Source: a bacterium
GTDB lineage: Bacteria > Chloroflexota > Dormibacteria > UBA8260 > Bog-877
Reading direction: 5' to 3'
Assembly (NCBI GenBank): GCA_021802115.1
Contig: JAKABA010000071.1
Location: 1 to 16,862 of the forward strand
Length of the DNA stretch: 16,862 bases
Under the pieces are notes generated by a model. The model ran no database searches, was not told the origin of the DNA, and worked only from the letters and a program-made list of their open reading frames with translations. The position numbers and the translations under genes were made by a program. This document shows, in pieces, positions 1 through 7,736 of the stretch. Each line of letters begins with the position of its first letter. Position 1 is the first letter of the stretch.

Positions 1-1149
1 CCCTCGCTGGCCCAGGTGCGGGTCCCCCTGGTGGTCGACCTGTACGACCCCTTCCCCATCGCCCTCCTCGGCCAGGAGGAGCACCTGGGGATGGCCCAGC
101 GGGAGCGCGAGGACTCCCAGGTCCGCCACGCGGTCCGGGACCTCCTCCGCCTGGGGGACTACTTCGTCTGCGCCAGCGAGACCCAGCGCGACCTCTGGCT
201 GGGCTCGCTGCTGGCCGAGGGACGGCTCAACCCCCGCAACTGGTCCGAGGACCCCACCTTCCGCCGGCTCATCGACGTGGTGCCCTTCGGCCTGCCCGCC
301 AGTCCCCCGCCCGCCCGAGGGGCCGAGGGCCGGCTTCCCCTGGCCGGGATCGAGCCCCAAGACCTGGTGCTGCTCTGGGGAGGGGGGATCTACAACTGGT
401 TCGACCCCCTGACCCTCATCGAGGCGGTGGCCCGCACGGAGGACCTGAGCCCCCCGGTCAAGCTGGTCTTCATGTCCACCAGCCACCCCAACTCCGGGAT
501 CCCCCCCAAGATGTGGATGACCAAAAGGGCGATGGAGCTCTCGGACCGGCTGGGGCTGACCGGCAGGCGGGTCTACTTCAACACCGACTGGGTCCCGTAC
601 GAGGAGCGGGGGAGATGGCTGGCAGGGGCGGACTGCGGGGTGTCGACCCACTTCGACAACGCCGAGACCCACTTTGCCTTTCGCACCCGGCTCCTGGACT
701 ACCTGTGGACCGGCCTTCCCATCATCTGCACCCGGGGGGACCACTTCGCCCGCCTGGTGGAGGAGAACCAGCTGGGCTGGACAGTCCCGGCCCGGGACCC
801 GCTGGCCCTGGAGCGGGCCATCCGCGAGCTGGCGAAGGACCGGTCCCGGCGCGAGGAGATTTCGGCCCGGGTGCTGGCCCACGCGGCCCAGCTCACGTGG
901 GAGCGGACCACAGCCCCCCTGCGCTCCTTCGCCCGCGCCCCAAGGGGTGCGCCAGACGCTCCCCGCAGCCCGGGCGCGGCCGCCCCGGCACAGAGTGCGC
1001 TCCGGCTCACCCCGTCGGAGGCTTCCCAGCTCCTCCGCCGAGCGGTGGCTGTCTGGCGCCGGGAGGGGGCGCGCTCCACCGTGAGGCGCGCCCGGAGCTG
1101 GTGGCGGCGCCGCCGGCCGGCGCCGCGGCCCACCTCCAGCCAGAGGTAG
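1..1149 (+). CDS. GT4-type glycosyltransferase, 5' end outside window
   Basis: The reading frame is open from base 1, so the N-terminal acceptor-side Rossmann half lies upstream; a GTG at 16 exists but starting there would remove most of a GT-B fold. What remains shows the end of the first domain (VDLYDP near residue 13), the nucleotide-sugar domain opening with WGGGIYNWFDP, then GLTGRRVYFN, WVPYEER, ADCGVSTH, the FRTRLLDYLWTGLPIICT segment and the GDHFARLVE motif near the C-terminal end of the catalytic domain. These are typical of family 4 glycosyltransferases in surface-polysaccharide loci, which transfer a sugar from an activated donor to a lipid-linked or glycan acceptor at the cytoplasmic face. 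The last 75 or so residues are an Ala/Pro/Arg-rich tail ending in many arginines, perhaps membrane-associating. Donor and acceptor cannot be told. The frame ends at a TAG. Confidence 0.85.
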   Translation, partial: PSLAQVRVPLVVDLYDPFPIALLGQEEHLGMAQREREDSQVRHAVRDLLRLGDYFVCASETQRDLWLGSLLAEGRLNPRNWSEDPTFRRLIDVVPFGLPASPPPARGAEGRLPLAGIEPQDLVLLWGGGIYNWFDPLTLIEAVARTEDLSPPVKLVFMSTSHPNSGIPPKMWMTKRAMELSDRLGLTGRRVYFNTDWVPYEERGRWLAGADCGVSTHFDNAETHFAFRTRLLDYLWTGLPIICTRGDHFARLVEENQLGWTVPARDPLALERAIRELAKDRSRREEISARVLAHAAQLTWERTTAPLRSFARAPRGAPDAPRSPGAAAPAQSALRLTPSEASQLLRRAVAVWRREGARSTVRRARSWWRRRRPAPRPTSSQR

Positions 1150-1366
1150 GGGAGGGCGGCCGCTGGGAGGACCCGCACCCGGGCCGTCGCCGACAGCCCT
1201 AAGGCCCCGGAGCCGGCGGCCCCGGCGTACCCCTGGGAGGCGCTGCCTAAGCGGAGACGGGGCCGGACCCCAGCCGCTCGAGGGAGGGCGGAGAGGCTCG
1301 GACGGGACGGGCCACACCACGCCAGAGAGGACCCGCGGCGTCAGGCCCTAGAGCGGCCTCCGACGG
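1150..1366. other. intergenic spacer between convergent genes
   Basis: This 217-base spacer separates two genes that converge on it. It is GC-rich with several short imperfect GC palindromes, but I found no convincing stem followed by a T-run, so a terminator is expected by position only. Confidence 0.4.
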
Positions 1367-2716
1367 TCAGGAGTACCAGCCCTCCACGTCTACCACGATG
1401 TCGGCCGTGCCCAACTGGTTGAAGAAGGAAACCTTGCCGGTGGGGCTCAGCCCCACCACGACCAGGTTGGGCTGGGTCTGCCCCGGCCCGTAGTTGACGT
1501 CCGAGGTTCCGGGCTGGGGGACGTTGCTGGGCCACACCGTGAGGTAGCTGGACTGGGAGGGATCGGTCACCGTGACGTTGAGCACCACCGCCGTGGGCGG
1601 TGAGGAGGAGGTCATGGACGGCACCCCGCCGAAGCCCGCCACCTGCACCGTGAGTACCCCCCCCGGGCCCAGCGTCTGGCCGGCGTACCCCTGGCCGCTC
1701 CCCGGGCGCGTGTCCACGATCCGCTGGGGCGGCTGGGAGTTGAAATCCGAGCCGGAGGCGGAGCTGGCGGATCTGCTGGTGAAGTAGCCGTTCACGTCCA
1801 GGACCAGCTGCGTGTCGGCGCCGGCGAAGTCATTGAAGAGATCCACGTAGCCGTTCACCACCGGCACGATCACCCGATTGGCCACGGTCTCGCCCTGCGT
1901 GAAGTTGAGGTTGGAGGCGAGTGGGCGGGGCTGGGAGTCCGGGTAGGCGATTACGTAGCTGGGACCGGCGGCGTCCGTGGCGGTGAGGTTGAAGACCACA
2001 GCCCCCACCCCGGTGGCCGGGATCCCGCCCGATCCGGTCACCAGTACGCGGATGGTCTCCCCGGGGCTCACCGGACCCAGGGCCGCGCCCAGCCCGATGC
2101 GCGTGTCCAGAAGTCGGTAGGGGGTCACCGGGGTGAAGAGGCCCGCAGAGCCCTGGGCAGTGGTGGCGACGTACCCCTCGAGGTCGGCCACCAGCTGGAC
2201 GTCGCCGAGCTGGTTGAAGAAGCTGACCGCGCCGGTGCTGCCCAGCTGGACCTCGACCAGGTTGGCCACAGTCTCGCCGGGCCCGAAGTTGAGGTTCGAG
2301 GCCAGCGGTAGCGGATTGCCCGCTGGGAAGACAGTCACGTAGCTAGCGGTCGTGGGGTCCGTCGCGGTCACGTTGAGCACCACCGCGCTGGCGCCGGTCG
2401 CGGGCACCCCCGCGGTCCCGGCGACGTTGATGCTGATCGTCTGTCCCGGGCCTACCGGGCCGAACACCGCGCCGGTGCCGTTGCGAGTGTCCAGCACCCG
2501 GGTGGGGGTCAGCGGGACGTACGGGCCACAGGTGCCGGTGGGGGCGCCGTATCCCCCATACCCAGATCCGCCGTATCCCCCCCCGGCACAGCTGGCGGCC
2601 AGTTGGATAGCGGGTTGCGAGATCGCCCAGGCGCCGGCCGCCAGGACCGCAAGCACCGCCGCCACGGTGAAGGGCCTTCTCAGCGCCCCCCTGAGCCACT
2701 GCGTCAACTGGGACAT
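1367..2716 (-). CDS. secreted or membrane-anchored three-repeat 'stalk' protein
   Basis: 449 residues. The ATG at 2716 is chosen because GAGGAG (2724-2729) lies 7 bases before it and the protein then begins with a basic stretch (RGALRR) and a hydrophobic segment at about 16-32, a signal peptide or an uncleaved anchor. A short Gly/Tyr-rich linker follows (about 44-57), flanked by Cys43 and Cys63, which could form a disulfide. The rest is three copies of the DTR/LNW-type module at about 67-193, 194-324 and 325-449, ending in EGWYS at the C-terminus. No enzymatic domain is present, unlike the other repeat proteins in the locus, so it may be a structural or docking partner. The modules lack the Cys pair seen in the two peptidases. 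A lipoprotein reading of Cys43 is unlikely, because the Cys is too far from the hydrophobic core. It is transcribed divergently from the rest of the locus. Function unknown. Confidence 0.82.
   Translation of the reverse strand: MSQLTQWLRGALRRPFTVAAVLAVLAAGAWAISQPAIQLAASCAGGGYGGSGYGGYGAPTGTCGPYVPLTPTRVLDTRNGTGAVFGPVGPGQTISINVAGTAGVPATGASAVVLNVTATDPTTASYVTVFPAGNPLPLASNLNFGPGETVANLVEVQLGSTGAVSFFNQLGDVQLVADLEGYVATTAQGSAGLFTPVTPYRLLDTRIGLGAALGPVSPGETIRVLVTGSGGIPATGVGAVVFNLTATDAAGPSYVIAYPDSQPRPLASNLNFTQGETVANRVIVPVVNGYVDLFNDFAGADTQLVLDVNGYFTSRSASSASGSDFNSQPPQRIVDTRPGSGQGYAGQTLGPGGVLTVQVAGFGGVPSMTSSSPPTAVVLNVTVTDPSQSSYLTVWPSNVPQPGTSDVNYGPGQTQPNLVVVGLSPTGKVSFFNQLGTADIVVDVEGWYS
1370..2518 (-). repeat. 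three tandem DTR-type modules of the stalk protein
   Basis: Three consecutive modules of about 125-131 residues at 2138-2518, 1745-2137 and 1370-1744. Each runs through DTR, GxGGxP or TAGVP, a VLNVT-like strand, YxTxxP or YVIAYP, SNLNF or SDVNY, a GETVAN or GQTQPN turn, FFNQ or FND, and a final DxEGY / DVNGYF / DVEGWYS strand. They are diverged from one another, so this is an old duplication. Confidence 0.85.
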
Positions 2717-2735
2717 GCGAACGCTCCTCGCAGCA

Positions 2736-2764
2736 TCCGCGCCCAAGCCTTCCCTGGGCGCGGA
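2736..2764 (-). promoter_or_regulatory. 10-bp stem hairpin just upstream of the stalk gene RBS
   Basis: Bases 2736-2745 and 2755-2764 are perfect inverse complements (tccgcgccca / tgggcgcgga) around a 9-base loop. The stem ends 6 bases before the Shine-Dalgarno CTCCTC (plus-strand reading, 2724-2729) of the minus-strand gene, inside its likely 5' leader. It could modulate translation or bind a regulator, or simply protect the mRNA end. Seen directly; function is inference. Confidence 0.45.
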
Positions 2765-2778
2765 CTTGCAGAGTTCCG

Positions 2779-2784
2779 ATCCTA
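2779..2784 (-). promoter_or_regulatory. possible -10 element for the stalk gene
   Basis: On the minus strand this reads TAGGAT, a fair actinobacterial -10 hexamer (TANNNT). It would start transcription about 55 bases before the ATG, placing the hairpin in the leader. The -35 region is weak (TGCTGC at about 17 bases). Confidence 0.25.
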
Positions 2785-3065
2785 ACACCCTGGCATCCCA
2801 GGCAGCACCCGGTTTACAGGCTCGGAACCTGTCCCCGGCCGCCGGGGCTGACCGCGTCGTTCCCAGGCCCGAGCGAGGAGCCATGGCGTGGGCGGGCTCC
2901 CGGCTCCCCAAAGGAGGCGGCGTTCGGGACTGCCCTTCTCCGGCCGGGCCTTTGTGTGGAGAGGCGGTAACAGCGCTTGGCGGGGCCCGCCTCACCCCCC
3001 AGGATCGGCGGTCGGGAGGCGTGAGCGGGTACCGCCGGTGGCCGCGAGCCGACCCGATCTCCACC

Positions 3066-3632
3066 ATGCCCCAGCTCCACCATCTCGCCCCAGCTCTCCC
3101 AGCAGCCCTTGTGGTCCTGCTGCCCCTAGCTCTGGTCGGGGCCCCCGCCCCACCCCTCGGGTCCCAGGCGGCACAGCGCCTGTCTCCCGGCTCCATCCCC
3201 TCGGGCGGCAGCACCGCCCGGCTCACCGAGAGCGGGCCCAAGGTGGTGTTGTCGCCCCCGGCCGGGAGCGCCCAGAAGCCCACGGCGGCCGCCCCCTCGC
3301 CCGCTCCTTCTAAGGTCGGTGCCTTCCCCTATCCCATGGACGCAATGGGCCAGGTGGCGACCGGCCACCTCACCCTCGACGCGAGCGGGACCGGGCCGGG
3401 GGGCCAGGAGCGGCTCGAAGTCCAGATCCCGGCCGGTGGCTGGGCGCCCGGACAGCGGGTGTTCCTCTACCTCGGCCGGGAATACGCGGCGTCGGCCTTC
3501 CTCGGCGGCTCCGCCGTGATCGAGACGGTGTGGTCTCCCGGTCTCTCCCTCACCGGCTTCCAGTTCCCCCACGACAATCCCTACGCCCCGATCGATGGAT
3601 ACGGGTCTGCCCCGGTCCCCGGGCCGTCGTGA
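3066..3632 (+). CDS. small secreted protein of unknown function, coupled to the C39-like gene
   Basis: 188 residues from the ATG at 3066. Residues 8-30 are a hydrophobic, Ala/Leu-rich export signal followed by a Pro/Ser/Ala-rich linker (about 40-85). A compact domain follows at about 86-188, with GHLTLDASGTGPGG, LEVQIPAGGWAPGQRVFLYLG and FQFPHDNPYAP; it looks beta-rich. I do not recognise the family. The start is uncertain: no Shine-Dalgarno precedes 3066, and an in-frame GTG at 3021 would add 15 residues with three arginines (RRWPR), which would make a better signal-peptide n-region. The stop TGA (3630-3632) overlaps the GTG start of the C39-like gene by 4 bases, so the two are probably made together; a helper, inhibitor or substrate role is speculation. 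There are no Cys residues in the predicted mature part and no repeat modules. Confidence 0.62.
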   Translation: MPQLHHLAPALPAALVVLLPLALVGAPAPPLGSQAAQRLSPGSIPSGGSTARLTESGPKVVLSPPAGSAQKPTAAAPSPAPSKVGAFPYPMDAMGQVATGHLTLDASGTGPGGQERLEVQIPAGGWAPGQRVFLYLGREYAASAFLGGSAVIETVWSPGLSLTGFQFPHDNPYAPIDGYGSAPVPGPS

Positions 3633-5998
3633 CGCCCAGGTCAGCCAGGACCTCCGACAGGCTCCGCCTCCGGGGCAGGGGCGATCTGCGCCCCGCCCGC
3701 TCCCTGCTGCTGGCGCTCTCCCTCCTCCTGCTGGGGTGGTTGGCCCCCGGGGCCACCACTCTCGCTTCCACCGCCTCGTCCCCCAACGGCCCGGTCGTGC
3801 CGGTCTACGGGCAGCAGTGGGGCCCGTGGGGTCCCCAGGACCTCGGAACCAGCACCTCCACCATCTCCGCCGACGGGTGCGCACTCACGGCCTCGGCGAT
3901 GCTCCTGGAGGCCTACGGTGTGAATACCAACCCTGGAGTCCTCAACCAGTGGCTGATCACGAACGGCGGATATGTCGACCAGAACCTCCTGGTCTGGGGG
4001 GCGGTCGCCCAGTACGCCGCGGCCCAGGGGGTGCAGATCTCGTACACGGGCTGGGAAGGCTACAACCTCTCCGCCATCGACAGCTCGCTCGCCGCGGGCA
4101 ACCCTGTGATCGCCCAGGTCACCCTGGACGGCAACATGCACTTCGTCCTCATCACCGGGACCGGCCCCGCGGGGGCGCTCTGGATCAACGACCCCTGGTA
4201 CGGCGACCACACCACCTTCCAGTCCCGGTACGGGAACCCGGCGACCGGGATCCAGTCCATCCGGCTGTACTCCGGCACCCCGGTAGCCGCCGACCAGCTC
4301 AGCTCGATGGCCGCCGGCTCGCCCGCGACGGTCAGCTCCCCCTCCGGCGGCCTGGGGGCGGACGCCAACGGGGCGGCGCTCCGTCTCCTCCCCTACACCA
4401 CCCCCACCAGCGGCTGGGCCCAGGGGACCACAGTCACGGTCTCCAGCTGGACTTCCCAGCAGATAGCCTTCACCGTGCCGGCGGGGACCGGGCCCGGGTA
4501 CGTGGTGGTGGAAACCAGCTACGGCAACCCTAACTTCTGGTTCCCTTATGTCCCCACGGACTCGACCCCGGTGGCGGCCACCTCGGTCTCCCCGCAGAGC
4601 GGGCCGGCGGCGGGCGGCACCACCGTGACCATCACTGGCTCGGGCTTCGTGGTGCCCTCCGAGGTCGAGTTCGGGACTCAGCCCGCGACATCGACGCAGG
4701 TGGTGAGCCCAACGGAGATCCAGGCGGTGGCCCCCTCCGGCACAGGCTCCCAGGCGGTCAGCGTGACCAACTGGTTGGGGACGGCCACCGCGCCTACGCC
4801 GTACTCGTACCCTGTCAGCGGACCACCGGGGGCGCTGAGCCCCCTCCCTCCCTCCCGAATCTGTGACACCCGCTCCGGCAACCCATCGAACCTCAGCGGC
4901 GGCGCCGCCCAGTGCGACGGCCACACCTTGACCCAGGGAGCACCGCTGGCGGTCCAGGTGGCGGGGCTGGGCGGGGTCCCGGCCAGCGGGGCCACGGCCG
5001 CGGTGCTCAACGTCACGGTCACCGATCCCACCTCCGCCGGGTACCTCACCGTGTACCCCGCCGGAGAGGCGGCCCCGCTGGCCTCCAACTTGGACTTCAT
5101 GGCGGGCGAGACGGTGGCCAACCTGGTGGAGGTAGGTCTGGGGACCCGGGGGCAGGTGGAGGTCGTGACCAACGCCACCTCCACTGACGTGACCGTGGAC
5201 GTGGAAGGATACGTGGCCCCGCCGGCGGTCGCCGGTGAGGGGCTGTACCAGCCGGTCGCCTCCCCCACCCGGATCTGCGACACCCGCCGGGCCCAGCCCG
5301 CCAACCAGTGCACCGGCAAGACCCTCGGGCCCCAGGGGACCCTCACCATCCAGGTCACAGGGCTGGCCGGAGTCCCGCAGGGGGCCGTCGCGGTGGCGGC
5401 CAACGTGACCGTGACCGACACCACGGCCCCCAGCTACCTCACCGTCTTCCCCGGCGGGACAAGGCCCACGGCCTCGAACCTCAACTGGATGCCGGGCGCT
5501 ACGGTGCCCAACCTGACCATCTCGGCCCTCAGCTCCGGCGGCTCGATCACGCTCTACAACGACGCCGGCTCCGCCGACGTGGTGGTGGATGTGCTGGGGT
5601 ACTACACCCCTGCCGGAGGCAACGGCACGCAGTTCAACCCGCTGACCACCCCGACCCGGGTCTGCGACACCCGCCAGGTAGCGCCCGCCAACCAGTGCTC
5701 CGGGAAGACCCTGCCGACCGCAGGCACCCTGACGGTGCAGGTGACGGGCCTGGCTGGCGTCCCCGCGGGCGCGGTCGCCGCCGTTGTCAGCGTGACCGCC
5801 ACCGACACCTCCGCCCCCAGCTACCTCACGGTCTATCCCGGAGGGGTCCGGCCGCTGGCCTCCTCCCTCAACTGGACGGCGGGCCAGACGGTGCCCAACC
5901 TGGTGATCGCCACCCTGAGCGCCACCGGCTCCCTCACCGTCTACAACGACCAGGGGACGACGGACCTGGTGATCGACGTCCTCGGCTGGTACAGCTGA
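3629..5998 (+). CDS. secreted C39-like cysteine peptidase with TIG domain and three-repeat tail
   Basis: 789 residues from GTG 3629, chosen because it overlaps the upstream stop (GTGA) and gives a good signal peptide: a basic n-region, LLLALSLLLLGWLAP (about 26-40), and cleavage near residue 47. Residues about 57-215 form a papain-like C39 domain: Cys84 in ADGCALTASAMLL, His171 in NMHFVLITG and Asp188 in WINDPWYGD form the expected triad. C39-like domains of this type cleave peptides, or in some lineages bind rather than cleave; the intact triad favours catalysis. About 225-310 is a beta-rich segment I do not assign. About 314-395 is an IPT/TIG immunoglobulin-like domain (SPQSGPAAGGTTVTITGSGF). 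Three DTR-type modules follow from about 400 to the C-terminus, each carrying a Cys pair near its start. There is no ABC transporter next to it, so this is not a bacteriocin-exporter C39. Likely acts outside the cell; substrate unknown. Confidence 0.82.
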   Translation: MTPRSARTSDRLRLRGRGDLRPARSLLLALSLLLLGWLAPGATTLASTASSPNGPVVPVYGQQWGPWGPQDLGTSTSTISADGCALTASAMLLEAYGVNTNPGVLNQWLITNGGYVDQNLLVWGAVAQYAAAQGVQISYTGWEGYNLSAIDSSLAAGNPVIAQVTLDGNMHFVLITGTGPAGALWINDPWYGDHTTFQSRYGNPATGIQSIRLYSGTPVAADQLSSMAAGSPATVSSPSGGLGADANGAALRLLPYTTPTSGWAQGTTVTVSSWTSQQIAFTVPAGTGPGYVVVETSYGNPNFWFPYVPTDSTPVAATSVSPQSGPAAGGTTVTITGSGFVVPSEVEFGTQPATSTQVVSPTEIQAVAPSGTGSQAVSVTNWLGTATAPTPYSYPVSGPPGALSPLPPSRICDTRSGNPSNLSGGAAQCDGHTLTQGAPLAVQVAGLGGVPASGATAAVLNVTVTDPTSAGYLTVYPAGEAAPLASNLDFMAGETVANLVEVGLGTRGQVEVVTNATSTDVTVDVEGYVAPPAVAGEGLYQPVASPTRICDTRRAQPANQCTGKTLGPQGTLTIQVTGLAGVPQGAVAVAANVTVTDTTAPSYLTVFPGGTRPTASNLNWMPGATVPNLTISALSSGGSITLYNDAGSADVVVDVLGYYTPAGGNGTQFNPLTTPTRVCDTRQVAPANQCSGKTLPTAGTLTVQVTGLAGVPAGAVAAVVSVTATDTSAPSYLTVYPGGVRPLASSLNWTAGQTVPNLVIATLSATGSLTVYNDQGTTDLVIDVLGWYS
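4832..5995 (+). repeat. three tandem DTR-type modules of the C39-like peptidase
   Basis: Modules at about 4832-5236, 5243-5623 and 5633-5995. Each has (I/V)CDTR followed 11-18 residues later by a second Cys (QC), then QVxGLxGVP, a TVTD- or TATD-containing strand, YLTVYP or YLTVFP, LNW or LDF, VxNL, and a closing VDVxGYY / IDVLGWYS strand. The second and third modules share ANQC(T/S)GKTL and are the closest pair. Confidence 0.85.
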
Positions 5999-6234
5999 AA
6001 CCCGGCCCGGGAGGGCGCAGCGCCGGACGCGCGGTCGAAGCGCCGCCTGAGAAGCGGGGTTGGAGGTCGCCAGGGAGGAATGGGCCGGGGAGCACCCACC
6101 ACTCCGGCGGGACAGCTTCCCGCCAGGGCTGTCGCGCAGACCGATCCGGACAGGGCGAGGACCGGCCCGCGCGGCTCGGATCGTGGCCTGGCCGGAGCAT
6201 TGACTACCATGGAGGCTCGCGTCCCGGCGCCGCA
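5999..6234. other. intergenic spacer
   Basis: 236 bases without a convincing gene. TACCAT at 6205-6210 resembles a -10 element for the gene at 6235, but its -35 partner is poor. A GGAGG at 6211-6215 is too far (19 bases) to serve as that gene's RBS. No clear terminator for the C39-like gene was seen. Confidence 0.3.
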
Positions 6235-6903
6235 ATGGGTATGGATCTCACCAGCTACTACCACGTCTACGCCGTCAACGACTGGCCGCGCATCGTGCAT
6301 GCGCACCTCGACGCCCTGGAGGAGAGCGGACTGGGGAGCCAGCTCAGCGGCTTCTTCCTGGGCGTGGTCGGCCGACCGGCGGAGCGCCGGCGAGTCCTGC
6401 ACGAGGTCAGCGCCAGGGTGCCGGTCAAGGTGGTCGCGGAGGCTGACCAGGGCTGGGAGCAGGTGACGCTCAACGCCCTGTGGCGAGCGCCCAAGGCTCC
6501 GCGGGGCGCGGTCCTTTACGCCCACACGAAGGGGGTTTCAAAGTCGCCTCCATCGGACCTCCGGGAGGCCTGGCGCAGGTCGATGACACAGGCGGTGGTG
6601 ATCGGCTGGAGGCGCTGCGTCGACCTGCTCCAGGACCACGATCTGGTCGGCTGCCACTGGCTCACCCCCGAGCGCTGGTCTCACGTCCCGAACTTCGGAG
6701 ACAAGCCCTACTTCGCGGGCAACTTCTGGTGGGCGACGACCGACTGGCTCCGAGGACTGCCTAAGCCGACGGGCGGGTCCAAGGGGCGGTGGGACGCGGA
6801 GCCCTGGGTGGGCAGCGGCCCAGTGCCCCGGGTCGTCGATCTGGCTCCCGGATGGCCGGGCCCTGACACTTTCGTGACGGCGTCGGGCGGCGACGGAGGT
6901 TGA
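6235..6903 (+). CDS. uncharacterised protein with AHTKG and GNFWWA motifs, possibly glycan-related
   Basis: 222 residues from the ATG at 6235 (a second ATG at 6241 is equally possible; neither has a good Shine-Dalgarno). The frame extends upstream, but only as a shadow of the repeat region. Recognisable blocks: YYHVYAVNDWPRIVHAHLDAL at the N-terminus, GWEQVTLNALW (about 73-83), VLYAHTKGVS (93-102), EAWRRSM (111-117), LVGCHWLTP (137-145), FAGNFWWATTDWL (160-172) and AEPWVG (188-193). This pattern fits a family of small cytosolic proteins found near polysaccharide genes, often labelled hypothetical or glycosyltransferase-like. I cannot assign a reaction. There is no signal peptide, unlike its neighbours, so it probably acts inside the cell. 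It lies 236 bases after the C39-like gene and may have its own promoter. Confidence 0.65.
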   Translation: MGMDLTSYYHVYAVNDWPRIVHAHLDALEESGLGSQLSGFFLGVVGRPAERRRVLHEVSARVPVKVVAEADQGWEQVTLNALWRAPKAPRGAVLYAHTKGVSKSPPSDLREAWRRSMTQAVVIGWRRCVDLLQDHDLVGCHWLTPERWSHVPNFGDKPYFAGNFWWATTDWLRGLPKPTGGSKGRWDAEPWVGSGPVPRVVDLAPGWPGPDTFVTASGGDGG

Positions 6904-7105
6904 CGCGAGAGTCAGCCTCGAAGCCGTGAAGCGGTCGGAGCGGCGGCCCTGGCCCGAAGGCGCCGATGGGACCCGGCGTGGTTGGGGCGGCATCCGCACT
7001 GCGAAGGGTGCGGGGCTTGTCCCGGGGCACGAGCCCGGCGGCCGGGGAGGAGGACGCGCCCGGCAGGGCTCCACCTCGCGGCCCCTCTTAGGTCCAGGGA
7101 CGGGA

Positions 7106-7130
7106 CCGGGCCCGGCCCTGCCGGGCCCGG
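7106..7130. repeat. perfect 10-bp inverted and direct repeat, hairpin
   Basis: The self-complementary decamer ccgggcccgg occurs twice (7106-7115 and 7121-7130) with ccctg between. It can form a 10-bp all-GC stem with a 5-base loop. No T-run follows on either strand. It might end transcription from the gene at 6235 or be a chance product of base composition. Confidence 0.4.
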
Positions 7131-7611
7131 CAGCCGGGATGGCTGTCGTCGTGACCACCGTTCCCCACAGCCGGCCGGGCCGCAGCCCATCACCCGGGCC
7201 CCGGCCTTCCCCGCCTGATCGCCCCCGGTGCATTCCTCCTTCCCGGCCTGCCCGGCGTCCATGACCGGGAGAGGCAGGCGACCCGGCGGGTGCGCGCTGG
7301 GGCTGCGAAGGGACGGGAGCGCCCCGGTGAGGCAAGCGGGGGCTCGCGCGCTGCCGCGGCCGGGCCCGAGCTTGCCCCGGTCCGCCGCTCCTCGGGCCCC
7401 AGCCGGCCGGAGTGCCGGATGGCGGCCAAGTAGGGCGGCTGCCACTGTGGGGGAGGATCCCGCATTAGGCCTCCGAGTTCTGGACCGTGGGCAGGCCCGG
7501 CGGTGGACGCGGCCGGAGGGGAGTGGAGAGCGCGGCCGGTGCTGGTGCCCGCGGCTGTCAGGGAGGGCCGAGGACTTCCCGCTGGCTGCCGGCACCGCGG
7601 TTCACAGGGTC

Positions 7612-7638
7612 GTCACCCGACGGTCGCGTCGGGGTGAC
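7612..7638. repeat. inverted repeat upstream of the hydrolase-like/S53 gene pair
   Basis: gtcacccgac (7612-7621) pairs with gtcggggtgac (7628-7638) with one bulged G and a 6-base loop. It lies about 100 bases before the first gene of the pair, a plausible place for an operator or leader hairpin. No known regulator box is recognised. Confidence 0.35.
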
Positions 7639-7736
7639 CGGCGGCTTGGCGGGCTGCGGTACCGTGGGCAGCGGCGCAGTTGACCCGGTCCGCCGGGTGC
7701 AGCGGGCGCCGGGGAGTGGAGCTCTTGGGCAGGGTC

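Larger units (their letters stand above)
2717..3065. other. divergent intergenic/regulatory region
   Basis: About 350 bases between the divergently read stalk gene and the small secreted protein gene. It holds the RBS, hairpin and possible -10 of the minus-strand gene. No good plus-strand promoter was recognised. The plus-strand frame is open through it, so the small protein could begin earlier: ATG 2883 lies 2 bases after GAGGAG, and GTG 3021 lies 1 base after GGAGG. Both spacings are too short to be convincing. Confidence 0.4.
6904..7736. other. long non-coding gap of about 830 bases
   Basis: All frames here translate to low-complexity Pro/Arg/Gly-rich sequence with no recognisable domain, which is what extreme GC content produces by chance. 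I see no tRNA, rRNA or transposase remnant. Two strong inverted repeats stand out (7106-7130 and 7612-7638), listed separately. The promoter of the hydrolase-like/S53 pair must lie in or near the 3' part, but no clear -35/-10 pair was found. Confidence 0.4.

Noticed and set aside
2572..2600. Lipoprotein lipobox around Cys43 of the stalk protein
   Set aside because: The Cys lies about 11 residues beyond the end of the hydrophobic core and is preceded by Ser at -1; a disulfide with Cys63 is more likely.
2717..3283. A longer N-terminus for the stalk protein (189 more codons)
   Set aside because: The extension has no domain, would bury the signal segment in the middle of the protein, and ignores the well-placed GAGGAG before ATG 2716.
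3629..5998. C39 peptidase as a bacteriocin-leader processing exporter
   Set aside because: No ABC-transporter membrane or ATPase domain, no double-glycine precursor gene nearby, and a signal peptide plus extracellular tail are present.
5308..6234. A 5' extension of the 222-residue protein by about 310 codons
   Set aside because: The extension overlaps the repeat modules of the C39-like gene in another frame and reads as Arg/His/Gly-rich noise; recognisable sequence begins only at MGMDLTSYYH.
3641..6235. An 864-codon open frame on the minus strand opposite the C39-like gene
   Set aside because: Its translation is Gly/Arg/His-rich with no domain, as expected from the complement of very GC-rich coding DNA; the plus strand has a clear signal peptide, C39-like domain and repeats.
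6926..7683. Small open frames (112 and 151 codons) in the long gap
   Set aside because: No recognisable domain or RBS, low-complexity Pro/Arg/Gly content, and overlapping open frames on both strands; best explained by high GC.
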